From the NCBI GenBank assembly GCA_035636095.1, contig DASPZU010000085.1, forward strand, positions 1 to 61,210: a stretch of 61,210 bases of DNA. Direction: 5' to 3'. The number at the start of each line of letters is the position of its first letter. Within the stretch, counting starts at the first letter, position 1. Made by a program: the position numbers and the translations under genes. Below the pieces are notes generated by a model. That model saw nothing but the letters and a program-made list of their open reading frames with translations. It did no database searches and was not told where the DNA came from. Below, piece by piece: positions 1 to 8,117 of this stretch. Source of the stretch: Gp7-AA10 sp035636095. GTDB lineage: Bacteria; Acidobacteriota; Thermoanaerobaculia; Gp7-AA8.

Positions 1-504
1 CCGCCGCGGCCCACAGCAGCGCCATCGCCGCCACCCAAACCTGCGGCCGCCCCTCCTCCACCTCCCAAACCCGCACCTGCGCCTCCACCGAAGGCGTCGG
101 CATACGCAACGACGGCGATGCCAGCGCTCGATCTGTCGAAAAGCGGTCCGTTGCCCGCCATGCCGGGCGAAGAGCCCTCCCGGCCGTCTACGCAATTCGT
201 ACCGCCGGCGGGTCTTCGAGGCGGCGCGGCCGCTTCGGCGACGCCCGATGCCAACAAGAAACACGACGAAGCGCGTCGATTCGCGCGCCTGCTGGTTTCG
301 GAGATCAAGTTGTACAACGAACCGAAAGTCGAACAGGGGCGGAAAAACAAAGATCTTTACGAGCGGCTGAAGGAAGACATCGATCGAAGCCGCCAGATGT
401 ACGACGAGCGCATTCCGGAAGACATCCGCAAGTCGTCGAACTACTTTTACGACGAGCTGGTTCGCATTCTCGCGGACGGCGACGCAGGCGCGCTGGGACT
501 GTAA
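1..504 (+). CDS. C-terminal part of a Pro-rich protein with a conserved helical tail (cut by left edge)
   Basis: The frame is open from base 1, so the gene starts outside the window and 167 residues are visible. The first ~33 residues are almost all Pro, Ala and Lys, a flexible linker. The last ~85 residues are charged and look helical (FARLLVSEIKLYNE, YERLKEDIDRSRQMYDER, YFYDELVRILADGD). I recall this tail at the C-terminus of Acidobacteriota proteins that often begin with a zinc ribbon, but the N-terminus is not in the window and no function can be assigned. An ATG at 118 is an internal Met, not the start. It ends 9 bases before the lytic transglycosylase start and is probably cotranscribed with it. 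Confidence 0.75.
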   Translation, partial: PPRPTAAPSPPPKPAAAPPPPPKPAPAPPPKASAYATTAMPALDLSKSGPLPAMPGEEPSRPSTQFVPPAGLRGGAAASATPDANKKHDEARRFARLLVSEIKLYNEPKVEQGRKNKDLYERLKEDIDRSRQMYDERIPEDIRKSSNYFYDELVRILADGDAGALGL

Positions 505-513
505 CCGGAGTGC

Positions 514-2784
514 ATGAACTCCTGGCGCTGGCGGTTCATCGCGATCACGCTCGCGATCATTCCTGTCCTCGCCGGCGTCGGAATCTACGTCTTCCAGCGA
601 CGCACTGCTCTCCGATTGCTGCTCGCACCGCCGCCCAAGCCTGAAGCGCCGCCCGATCTGGAGAAACTGCGTCCGGCATTCACGTCCGGGCTGGAAGCGC
701 TCAACCGCGGCGACAGCGCCGCGGCCATCCGTCACTTTTCATCTTTCCGATTCGGGCGGCGAGCGGTCGAACAATATCGACTCTACTTTCTCGCCACAGC
801 GTTTCGGCTGAACGGCGATGGCAGATCGGCGCGCCAGACGCTCAGAAAGCTGTGGGACCGGCCGGCACAACTGGTCTATTGGGAAGATGTCGGCTCAAAC
901 CTGGGCGCGGCTTACGCGGCTGCCGGAGACTGGGAACACGCTATGGCGGTCTATGGCGAGATCGCCAGGCGAACCGACCGTTCACCAGTCGCGGCAAACG
1001 CGCGCTGGCAACTCCTCAATGCCTGTTTCGCGGCCGGAGATGCGAAGGGAGTGCAGGACGCGGCCCACGATCTGGTGATCAAGAATCCACGCGCCCCCCA
1101 GGCCGCCGATGCCATCGCGATTCTGCGGGCGCTGTTGTCGCTCACGCCGGAAGATCCGCTCCAGCTCACCGATGCCGAGCGGCTGCAGCGCGCGGTTAGC
1201 CTGCTTCGCGACGGCGACCCCAAGAGCGCGCTGGCGGAGCTCGATGCGCTGGCGGCCGCAGGACCGCCCGCGGATTTAAAGCTGCCGGTGCAGCTCAATC
1301 GCGGCCTGGCTCTCCATCAACTCCACCGGTACGAAGACTCCAGCAGAGTGCTCGATCCGCTGGCCTCCGGGCCGTTCAAGATTGCCATCCCAGCGATCTA
1401 CCACGCCGCCAGGAACTATCGCGCGCTGGCGGCCTCGATCAATCCCATCGTCAACAAAACGATCATGGTGAGGCGGCGGGTCGGAACAATTCGAGTCCCC
1501 GCCAAGGGGAAAAAGAAGGCAGCTGTCAAACCAAGGTTCGCCAACGTCAGGAAAGTCATCCAGGTCGTCGACGCCGCCAAAAAAGCGAAGAAGGAGGAGT
1601 ACGAGCGGCTCTCGCGCGAGCGGCTGCATGACTTGCTCTCCCTTCCGCTGGCCGACGAGGTCCGCATCGAGGTCCTCAACACGCTCATCGCCATCGCGGA
1701 ATCGAACAACGACGACGCGCTGGAGCAGAAGCTGATCACCGACCTCGCCAGGCTCGATCCCAGCCAGGAAGCCGGATTGCAGCACTTCTGGGACAAGGCC
1801 TGGGCGGCCTACTCGCGGGGTGACCTCTCTGCCGCCGCGCAGGAATTGACGTTCGTGCGCGACACCTACCGCAATCCCAACGTCAAGCGTCAGGCGCAAT
1901 ACTGGATCGCGCGCACCATCGAGCGTGCCGGCATGGCGGAGCAGGCCTCTGCGATTTATCGATCGATTGCCGACGCGCGCTACACCGACCTCTACGTCAT
2001 CTACTGTCAGGCGCACGGTGTGTCGCATTGGGATCCGGAAGGCAATCCGCTCAAGATGCAAAAACCCGACTGGCCGGAGATCGCCGAAAAAGACATGCCG
2101 CCCGAGCTGCGTCTCGCTTACGAGCTGACGGCGCTCACGGACGCGCGCGACGCCCGTCTGGAGATCCAAAAAAATCTGAAGCGCTCCAACCAGCCCTACG
2201 CCGACGCGCTTCTGGCCGATCTGTACAACAGCACCGGCGACATGTTTCTGATGACCCGCTCCGCGCGCCGGGCCTTTCCACAGCTCGCGACCGTCGAGCA
2301 GGACTCTGTTCCGGCGTACTTCCTCAAGATGTACTACCCGATGAAGTACAAAGATTCGATCATCACCAACGCGGGAAAAAATCGGCTCGATCCCTACCTG
2401 GTGATGGGCCTGATTCACCAGGAGAGCTATTTCAATCCGCTCGCGAAATCGCCGGTGGGCGCGACCGGCCTCATGCAGTTGATGCCGCCGACTGCGCGGG
2501 AGCTGGGCCGGCGTCTGCACAGCTCCTCCAACGCCGAAGACCCCGACGTCAATATTCGCATGGGCACCTTCTACTTCCGACAGCTGGTCGACATGTTCGG
2601 CGGCGCGGTGCAGCTGGCGGTGGCCTCGTACAACGCCGGGATGGGAAACGTCCTGCGCTGGCGGCGGGCCGCGCCGCACAAGCCGATGGACGAATTCCTC
2701 GAGTCGCTGCCGTTCCCCGAAACGCGGAACTACGTCAAGCGCGTGATGATGCTCAGCGGCTCGTATCGCCGCTTGTCGCGCTAG
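514..2784 (+). CDS. slt: Membrane-anchored lytic murein transglycosylase with TPR-like N-terminal region
   Basis: 756 residues. One transmembrane helix (about residues 8-26) anchors the protein in the inner membrane with the rest in the periplasm. A long helical, TPR-like region follows, interrupted near residues 315-370 by a Lys/Arg-rich insert (RVPAKGKKKAAVKPR). The C-terminal SLT domain (about 620-745) has the catalytic Glu in HQESYFNP (about residue 636), the GLMQLMP motif and the ASYNAG motif. The family cleaves the MurNAc-GlcNAc bond of peptidoglycan and forms 1,6-anhydro-MurNAc. The start is the ATG 9 bases after the previous stop, with GGAG just before it. The basic insert is unusual and may bind the envelope or nucleic acid; that is a guess. 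Confidence 0.9.
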   Translation: MNSWRWRFIAITLAIIPVLAGVGIYVFQRRTALRLLLAPPPKPEAPPDLEKLRPAFTSGLEALNRGDSAAAIRHFSSFRFGRRAVEQYRLYFLATAFRLNGDGRSARQTLRKLWDRPAQLVYWEDVGSNLGAAYAAAGDWEHAMAVYGEIARRTDRSPVAANARWQLLNACFAAGDAKGVQDAAHDLVIKNPRAPQAADAIAILRALLSLTPEDPLQLTDAERLQRAVSLLRDGDPKSALAELDALAAAGPPADLKLPVQLNRGLALHQLHRYEDSSRVLDPLASGPFKIAIPAIYHAARNYRALAASINPIVNKTIMVRRRVGTIRVPAKGKKKAAVKPRFANVRKVIQVVDAAKKAKKEEYERLSRERLHDLLSLPLADEVRIEVLNTLIAIAESNNDDALEQKLITDLARLDPSQEAGLQHFWDKAWAAYSRGDLSAAAQELTFVRDTYRNPNVKRQAQYWIARTIERAGMAEQASAIYRSIADARYTDLYVIYCQAHGVSHWDPEGNPLKMQKPDWPEIAEKDMPPELRLAYELTALTDARDARLEIQKNLKRSNQPYADALLADLYNSTGDMFLMTRSARRAFPQLATVEQDSVPAYFLKMYYPMKYKDSIITNAGKNRLDPYLVMGLIHQESYFNPLAKSPVGATGLMQLMPPTARELGRRLHSSSNAEDPDVNIRMGTFYFRQLVDMFGGAVQLAVASYNAGMGNVLRWRRAAPHKPMDEFLESLPFPETRNYVKRVMMLSGSYRRLSR

Positions 2785-2785
2785 A

Positions 2786-2815
2786 TGTCATCCTGAGCCG
2801 CGCAGACGGCGTCAG
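2786..2815. repeat. GTCATCCTGA-type repeat, half copy 1
   Basis: TGTCATCCTGAGCCGCGCAG followed by ACGGCGTCAGG lies between the convergent slt and redoxin genes. It matches the outer arm of the longer copies elsewhere but lacks the inner part. Confidence 0.65.
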
Positions 2816-3402
2816 GCGGATTTCTTCCACTTGATCGTGCAGCCGAACGCGTGCGTCTCGCTGTTCGAGACCGGTTTGTTGGCGAGCAGCGCATCGAGCG
2901 CATCGGTCAGTCCAGTCCTGGTGCGCTCCGCGGGCCGTGCGCTGTCGTCGACGTAGCCGCGATAGCGCAAGGTGCCTGTCTGATCGATGACGTAGACATG
3001 CGGCGTCACGCGGGCGCCGTAGGCGCGGGCGATCGAGCTGTCGCCGTCCTTCAGGTACGGATACGGATAGCCCTTGCTGAGGGCGCGGTCCTTCATGTTG
3101 GCTACAGTCTCGTCCGCAAAGATGTTTTCATCGTTCGGATCGATGGCGTAGAAACTCACGCCTTTGGCCTGATACTGCTTCGCGATCTCGATCAGCCGCG
3201 GCTCGAAGGCCTTGGCGTACGGGCACTGATTGCAGGTGAAAAAGACAACCGAGATCTTGCCGTCGCCGGGCTTGAAGGCCCAGGTCTTGCCGTCGACGGC
3301 GTTTGCCAGCGCGAACGCCGGCGCTTTCGCGCCGATCGCCAATTCGTCGGCGACCGCTGCCACCGCCAGTACCATCAACGCGATTGCGAAAAACTTCCTC
3401 AT
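2812..3402 (-). CDS. Secreted thioredoxin-fold redoxin
   Basis: 196 residues with a signal peptide (about 1-18, ending AVADE). The AhpC/TSA-like thioredoxin fold carries Cys57 and Cys60 in FFTCNQCPYAK, then KGVSFYAIDPND and a cis-Pro segment VTPHVYVID. The C-terminus (HAFGCTIKW) has a further Cys. The protein is probably a periplasmic thiol oxidoreductase or peroxiredoxin-like enzyme; the partner is unknown. It overlaps the upstream TlpA-like gene by 4 nt (ATGA), so the two are translationally coupled. Its stop lies at the edge of a GTCATCCTGA-type repeat that fills the convergent gap to slt. Confidence 0.85.
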   Translation of the reverse strand: MRKFFAIALMVLAVAAVADELAIGAKAPAFALANAVDGKTWAFKPGDGKISVVFFTCNQCPYAKAFEPRLIEIAKQYQAKGVSFYAIDPNDENIFADETVANMKDRALSKGYPYPYLKDGDSSIARAYGARVTPHVYVIDQTGTLRYRGYVDDSARPAERTRTGLTDALDALLANKPVSNSETHAFGCTIKWKKSA

Positions 3403-3893
3403 CGATTTCCCCCTAATTGTTTGCGTATTGCAGCGATCGCTTTGTTGCGATCGAGTTTTCCCTGCTGACGCCAGGTCTCGCGGCCGTGGCGGTCATAAAT
3501 GATCGTGATCGGAATCTCGCCGTTGAATCGCAATTTGTCCGCCAGCGCATCGCTGTTGCCGCTGTAATAGATATTGATATATGTGATTCTTTTACTATCA
3601 AGAAATTTGGTCACCTTTTGCTTGGTGACGGTCCGGTCGCCGGGAATCATATCGTCCAACGAAATCCCGAGAAGTGACACGCGTGTGCCAAATGTGTCGC
3701 TGATCGTTTGCAAATCCTCCATCTCCTCGACGCACGGCACGCACCACGTCGCCCAGACGTTCAGAACGCGCACGGGCGGCCGGGGAGAGAACGACTCCAT
3801 CAGCCGGGCCGGATCTTTGATCTCGACCAGATTGGCCGCAGAGGCCGGCGTGATGCTAAGGCAGAAAACCGCGAATGGTACGAACGCGCGCAT
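3399..3893 (-). CDS. TlpA/ResA-like thioredoxin family protein
   Basis: 164 residues. A signal peptide (about 1-19, ending PASAA) is followed by a thioredoxin domain with the redox pair Cys51-Cys54 in WATWCVPCVEEM. A later EIPITIIYDRHG segment supplies the cis-Pro. Family members reduce disulfides or supply electrons to cytochrome maturation or periplasmic proteins. The start lies 38 nt inside the 3' end of the VWA gene and the stop overlaps the next redoxin by 4 nt, so the three genes form one operon. The substrate may be the VWA protein or something in the envelope; the sequence does not say which. Confidence 0.87.
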   Translation of the reverse strand: MRAFVPFAVFCLSITPASAANLVEIKDPARLMESFSPRPPVRVLNVWATWCVPCVEEMEDLQTISDTFGTRVSLLGISLDDMIPGDRTVTKQKVTKFLDSKRITYINIYYSGNSDALADKLRFNGEIPITIIYDRHGRETWRQQGKLDRNKAIAAIRKQLGGNR

Positions 3894-5637
3894 CGGGTCG
3901 GTCCACTTTCACTTCCACAGTCCGGTAATTCTTGTCCGTCTTCATGCTTTCGGTGTTGTACGCGAGCAGGTATTGCGATCGCAAATCTTTCTCGAGCTGG
4001 GTGTAGGTTGCCTCGAGCTTTTTCACATCTTTGATGAAGTACGCCACGCCGCCCGTCTCGGCTGCCAGCGACTTCATCTTATTCGTGCCGGCGAAGTCGA
4101 GCGCGCCCAGCCCGACGCCGATGAAATAGAGAGGGACGCGCGCGGCCCGAGCATAGGTCAGCATGTCGTCATAGCTGATGCGCGAGGTCGTGTCCTCACC
4201 ATCGGTCAGGATGATGAGCGCCTTGCGCCCCTGCAGGTTTCGAAAGCGATAGAGGCCGGTGATGATGGCGTCGTAAAGCGAAGTGCCGCCGCCGGCGTCG
4301 GGGATCGAGGCCACTTGCTGCGCCAGCGAGGCTTTGTCCGAGACGAACGGCGCGATCTTCGCCGATTCGAAAGCGAAGCCGGACACAAACGCGCGGTCGG
4401 CCGGCTTGATGATGCGCGCCAGAAATTCGGTGGCCGCCTTGCGGGTCGCCTCCATCCGCGGCTTCATGCTGCCGGAATGATCGATGAGAAGCCCGACCGA
4501 GATGGGCAGATTGGATGCGGCGTCGAAGTTCGTGATCTTCTGCGGCTTCGCGTTTTCGAGGACCTGAAAATTGGTTCGCGCCAGGCCGCCGATCGGGACG
4601 CCGGCCGAATCCGTCACCGCCACCGGCAGCTCGATGAGGTTGACCTCCAGCTCTTCGTTGATCTGCGCGCCGTTGAGAAAGAGGAGATCGGAAGCCTCGT
4701 AGTTTCCGGCATCGATCACTGACGCGCGCAGGAACCGCACGTTCTGCAGGCGATCGTCGGGAATGTCGATGGCGTACGGCGGTCCGCTCCACTGATGAAA
4801 CTTTTTCTGATCGGCGAAGAGCGCGACCGTCTTGATCGACGCGCCTTTCGGATTCTGGATGCTCAACTTCACATGCGAGACGCGATCGGGGGTCTGCGTC
4901 CGCGTCAGCTTCACTTCCAGCGGAGTCTCGTGCTCGTTGACGACGAAGGCGTCGGCGTCAACGTAATGGCCGCGATCGTCGTAGCCGACCGCCCGCACCT
5001 CGACCCGCTTGGGAAGCCGGCCGAGGTCGAGCTCGGCGCGGTAGGGAGGGGCGTTGCGGGTGAGAATTTTTTTTCCTTCCACCCAAAACTCGACGCGCTT
5101 CACAGGCGGCTTCACTTCCACATCGACGATGAAGAGATTAGGAGCGACATCGCGGTGCGGCGGAATGATCTTGACTGCGTCGCCGACCTCGGGAACCGAC
5201 CCTTCGGCAATGATCGCCTCTGCTCCCTCGGCTGCGTTCGCGACGTAGGCCTTGTTGGTCTTCGCGATCGTGAACTTCGCCGCATTTTTCGCGACGATCA
5301 CCGGCGTCTGCTCCTCGAGCGGAACCATCAGGCGCGCTTCGACCTCCGCCTCGCCCGGCTGCAGGGTCTGAATCGCGCTGAGGGATTCACGTTGCGTGGG
5401 CAGGAGCGGATAGCGGAATCGCTTGACGACCTGGCCGCCCTCGCTGATCGATCCGATGATCACCAGCGGCACGCCTTCCGGCACATCGGTGGGAATGGCG
5501 AAACGAAAGGTCGTGCGCGTCACGACACCGGCGTCGCTGTCGCCCAGAGGCTCGAGAACGATGGTCAGTGCATTGGGTTTCTCGTCCGCGAGCGCGATTG
5601 CCGCGATGAAAAAAAGAATCGTGACCGCTCGCCTCAT
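3856..5637 (-). CDS. Secreted VWFA-related domain protein
   Basis: 593 residues from the ATG at 5637. A signal peptide (MRRAVTILFFIAAIALA) is followed by beta-rich repeats and a C-terminal von Willebrand A domain with the metal-ion MIDAS motif DHSGSM (about residue 385). The layout, including NFQVLENAKPQKI before the VWA domain and SQYLLAY near the end, matches the VWFA-related family that is greatly expanded in Acidobacteriota. These proteins are thought to mediate adhesion or assembly outside the cytoplasm. A TTG at 5655 with GAGGAG 5 nt upstream is an alternative start. The ATG gives the cleaner signal peptide and has TATTAT 9 nt upstream. It heads the operon with the two thioredoxin-fold genes. 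Confidence 0.85.
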   Translation of the reverse strand: MRRAVTILFFIAAIALADEKPNALTIVLEPLGDSDAGVVTRTTFRFAIPTDVPEGVPLVIIGSISEGGQVVKRFRYPLLPTQRESLSAIQTLQPGEAEVEARLMVPLEEQTPVIVAKNAAKFTIAKTNKAYVANAAEGAEAIIAEGSVPEVGDAVKIIPPHRDVAPNLFIVDVEVKPPVKRVEFWVEGKKILTRNAPPYRAELDLGRLPKRVEVRAVGYDDRGHYVDADAFVVNEHETPLEVKLTRTQTPDRVSHVKLSIQNPKGASIKTVALFADQKKFHQWSGPPYAIDIPDDRLQNVRFLRASVIDAGNYEASDLLFLNGAQINEELEVNLIELPVAVTDSAGVPIGGLARTNFQVLENAKPQKITNFDAASNLPISVGLLIDHSGSMKPRMEATRKAATEFLARIIKPADRAFVSGFAFESAKIAPFVSDKASLAQQVASIPDAGGGTSLYDAIITGLYRFRNLQGRKALIILTDGEDTTSRISYDDMLTYARAARVPLYFIGVGLGALDFAGTNKMKSLAAETGGVAYFIKDVKKLEATYTQLEKDLRSQYLLAYNTESMKTDKNYRTVEVKVDRPDARVRTIRGFLP

Positions 5638-5646
5638 ATCCCGCGG

Positions 5647-5656
5647 ATAATACAAT
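5647..5656. promoter_or_regulatory. Overlapping divergent -10 boxes of gph and the VWA gene
   Basis: Plus-strand TACAAT (5651-5656) lies 11 nt before the gph ATG. Minus-strand TATTAT (5647-5652) lies 9 nt before the VWA ATG at 5637. The only intergenic space is 30 bp. Confidence 0.45.
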
Positions 5657-5667
5657 CTGTCTCCTCG

Positions 5668-6330
5668 ATGCCTCTTCGTTATCGCGCAGTCTTGTTCGAC
5701 CTTGACGGAACACTGGTCGACTCGTACGCCGCGCTCGCCGACGCAGTGAACTTCGCTCGAAGAAAATACGGATTAACGAGCCTCACTGCTGAAACGATTC
5801 GTGAATTTGTTGGTGAAGGTCTGGAACGCCTGCTCAGTCGTGCCTTTGACGCCGATGCCGTGCCGCCAGGCGCGACCGAGGCGTTCGAGACGCGGTATGA
5901 CGAAATCTGTTGCCAGCAGTCTCGCGTCCTGGCCGACGTTGAGACAACCTTGGCGGCGCTGAATCGCTCCGGCGTCGCGATGGCGGTTTGCACGAACAAG
6001 CCGACCGCGTTTTCGCGAAAGATCCTCGAATCCCTCGATCTGGCGCGCTTCTTCTGCGACATCGTCGGACCCGACATCGCCGGAGCGCGAAAGCCCGCGC
6101 CCGAGCACGTGCTCCGCACACTCGAAGCGACGCACTGCAGCGCCGATGAGGCATTGTTCGTCGGCGACATGCCGATCGATGTCAAAGCGGCGCACAACAG
6201 CGGCCTGGCGGCGGCCGTCGTACCGACCGGCTCCGCTTCGCCGGCTGCGCTCAAAGCCGCATCGCCCGATCACTTTCTCGACCGTTTGGCCGACCTCGTG
6301 CAGATCGTCCGAAACGGAGCGAGTGCTTGA
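5668..6330 (+). CDS. gph: HAD hydrolase, phosphoglycolate phosphatase-like
   Basis: 220 residues. HAD motif I is DLDGTLVD near the N-terminus, motif II is VCTNKP, motif III is the Lys in GARKPAPEHVL, and motif IV is VGDMPIDV. A helical cap lies between motifs I and II, as in Gph/PGMB-type enzymes. Gph hydrolyses 2-phosphoglycolate; close paralogues act on pyrophosphate or sugar phosphates, so the substrate is not certain. The ATG at 5668 was chosen over a long upstream extension because it begins just before motif I and follows a TACAAT box by 11 nt. The stop overlaps the next gene (TTGA). It leads the serine pathway operon. Confidence 0.85.
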   Translation: MPLRYRAVLFDLDGTLVDSYAALADAVNFARRKYGLTSLTAETIREFVGEGLERLLSRAFDADAVPPGATEAFETRYDEICCQQSRVLADVETTLAALNRSGVAMAVCTNKPTAFSRKILESLDLARFFCDIVGPDIAGARKPAPEHVLRTLEATHCSADEALFVGDMPIDVKAAHNSGLAAAVVPTGSASPAALKAASPDHFLDRLADLVQIVRNGASA

Positions 6331-6959
6331 CGCCGAAATATCGCCTGATCTTTTTCGATGTCGACTCCACGCTCGTCACGATCGAGGGCATCGACATCCT
6401 CGGTGCCGGCAATCCGGAGATTGCACGGCTGACCGAGGCCGCCATGAACGGCGAAATCCCACTCGATCAGGTGTACGAGCGCCGGCTCGAGATGATCCGG
6501 CCGAGTCGCGAAGCCGTCGCGAATCTGGGGCGCCGCTATCTCGAATCGATCGTCGACGGCGCCGAGCAGACCATTCGAGCGCTGAAAGACGCCGGATGCA
6601 TCATCCACTTGGTGACGGCCGGAATCGCGCAAGCGGTCGAGTCACTCGCCGGAACATTCGAGGTTCCGGTCCACGCTGTACGGCTTCGATTCACACCATC
6701 AGGCGAATACGAAGACTTCGATCGCGGCTCATTTCTCGCCCGCCCGCGCGGCAAGGAGATCGTCGTCCGCGATGTCCGGGCGCGAACGAAGGGAAAAGCG
6801 GCGTTCATCGGCGACGGCGCGAGCGACCTGGAGGCAAAGCCGGCGGTCGATCTCTTCATCGGATTCGGAGGAGTTCACACGCGGCCGCGGGTCAGGGAGA
6901 ATGCGGATGTATTCGTTCCGGGTCCGCGCCTCGATTCGGTGCTGCCGTACCTGTTATGA
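6327..6959 (+). CDS. serB: Phosphoserine phosphatase-like HAD-IB enzyme
   Basis: 210 residues. The catalytic pair is in FFDVDSTLV, the Thr of motif II in LVTAGIAQAV, the Lys in RTKGKAAFIG and the metal-binding Asp in IGDGASDLEA. This order is that of SerB-type HAD-IB phosphatases, which remove phosphate from L-3-phosphoserine as the last step of serine synthesis. It starts with TTG and overlaps the previous stop by 4 nt. It overlaps the aminotransferase start by 4 nt (ATGA). The neighbours encode the other two steps of the pathway, which supports the SerB call over other HAD-IB activities. Confidence 0.88.
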   Translation: MTPKYRLIFFDVDSTLVTIEGIDILGAGNPEIARLTEAAMNGEIPLDQVYERRLEMIRPSREAVANLGRRYLESIVDGAEQTIRALKDAGCIIHLVTAGIAQAVESLAGTFEVPVHAVRLRFTPSGEYEDFDRGSFLARPRGKEIVVRDVRARTKGKAAFIGDGASDLEAKPAVDLFIGFGGVHTRPRVRENADVFVPGPRLDSVLPYLL

Positions 6960-8038
6960 GCTCAGAAAATGACTGCAGGTTTTTCGTACCGGGACCGACG
7001 TGGGTCCGTCCGGCGATTCTGCGTGAGATGACGCGGCCGATGATCGGCCACCGCAGCGCGGAGTTCAAAGAACTGTTCAAGAAAATCGTCGCTGACTTGA
7101 GGCCGCTCTTCGCGACCGCGCAAGACACGCTGGTCGCCACATGCTCCGGAACGGGCCTGATGCAGGCATCGCTGGCCAACTGCGTTCCTCGACGCGTGCT
7201 GCTGACGACCTGCGGCGCTTTTTCCGAGCGATGGGCCAGCATCGCCGAAAGCCTCGGCCTGGAAGTCGATCGGCTGGCAACCGCATGGGGGACCGCCACG
7301 GAGCCCGATGCCCTGCGCGATCATCTCCGCGGCCGGCGCGCACACTACGACGCGGTCACGCTCACACACAACGAGACGTCGACCGGCGTCACCAATGATG
7401 TCGCGACGCTCGCCAAAGTCGTTCGCGAGGAATCGCCCGACACATTGATCCTGGTCGATGCGGTTTCCTCGCTGGGCGGCGTTCCCGTCCAGTTCGACGC
7501 CTGGGACCTCGACGTCTGCTTCGCGAGCGTGCAGAAAGGCATCGCCTTGCCGCCGGGCATCACGGTGTTCGCGCTGTCGGAGCGCGCACTGGCGAAAACC
7601 GAAAAGACGCCGTACCGCGGCACGTACTTCGATTTCATGCAGTACAAAAACCATGCGAACACGGACGGGGTCCCATCGACACCTTCGATACCGCACTTCT
7701 ACGCGCTGGCGGCGCAGCTCGAGGCCATTCTGCGCAAGGAGACCATCGAAGCGCGCTTCCGTCGTCATGAAGCGATGCGCGAGTTGACGATTCACAAGAC
7801 CGCCACCTACGCCAAGCTGGCATCGGATCCTGCGCACGCGTCCGCCACCGTGACGGCGCTCGCGCCGGTGAAAGATCCCGAACTGATCCGCAATGAGATG
7901 AAGCGCCGCGGCTACACCATCGGCGGCGGATACGGCGACTGGAAAACGATGACGTTCCGCATCGGGCACATGGGCGATGTCCCGCTCGATGCGCTCGACC
8001 GAATGCTCGACGCGTTGACCGAGGTGGCCCGGGCATGA
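6956..8038 (+). CDS. Class V aminotransferase, probable phosphoserine transaminase
   Basis: 360 residues. A PLP fold-type I class V enzyme: N-terminal FVPGPTWVRP and IGHRSAEF, the Asp of DAVSSLGG and the PLP Lys in SVQKGIALPPG. The sequence resembles the alanine-glyoxylate/SgaA branch more than classical E. coli SerC. In several lineages this branch makes 3-phosphoserine from 3-phosphohydroxypyruvate. Its place between serB and serA with ATGA coupling argues for that role here. Alternatives are serine-glyoxylate or alanine-glyoxylate transaminase. The start is the ATG at 6956; longer upstream extensions run through serB in another frame. Confidence 0.85.
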   Translation: MSSENDCRFFVPGPTWVRPAILREMTRPMIGHRSAEFKELFKKIVADLRPLFATAQDTLVATCSGTGLMQASLANCVPRRVLLTTCGAFSERWASIAESLGLEVDRLATAWGTATEPDALRDHLRGRRAHYDAVTLTHNETSTGVTNDVATLAKVVREESPDTLILVDAVSSLGGVPVQFDAWDLDVCFASVQKGIALPPGITVFALSERALAKTEKTPYRGTYFDFMQYKNHANTDGVPSTPSIPHFYALAAQLEAILRKETIEARFRRHEAMRELTIHKTATYAKLASDPAHASATVTALAPVKDPELIRNEMKRRGYTIGGGYGDWKTMTFRIGHMGDVPLDALDRMLDALTEVARA

Positions 8039-8067
8039 GCGGGAACCACTCGCAGCGATGTCCTTCG

Positions 8068-8082
8068 CCCCGCGCAGCGGGG
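8068..8082. repeat. Short palindrome in the serC-serA gap
   Basis: CCCCGC-GCA-GCGGGG forms a 6-bp GC stem with a 3-base loop in the 79-bp gap before serA. It has no T tract and lies inside an operon, so I read it as part of an intergenic repeat rather than a terminator. Confidence 0.55.
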
Positions 8083-8117
8083 AGAAGGTGCCGCGAGTCG
8101 TCGGATGAGGGGCTGCG

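Noticed and set aside
1276..2679. A 467-codon open frame antisense to the lytic transglycosylase
   Set aside because: Shadow of slt; composition is Arg/Val/Gly-rich without domains.
4795..5667. A 291-codon N-terminal extension of the gph ORF
   Set aside because: The extension is antisense to the VWA gene; HAD motif I starts right after the ATG at 5668.
6103..6114. GAGCACGTGCTC palindrome in gph as a third parS
   Set aside because: It shares only the CACGTG centre; the outer bases do not match the TGTTCC/GGAACA arms.
6103..6330. Frameshift joining gph and serB into one fusion
   Set aside because: Both genes have complete sets of HAD motifs and a normal 4-nt stop/start overlap.
8068..8082. 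Hairpin before serA as a terminator or riboswitch
   Set aside because: It has no T tract, and the serine operon appears continuous; no known riboswitch pattern was recognised.
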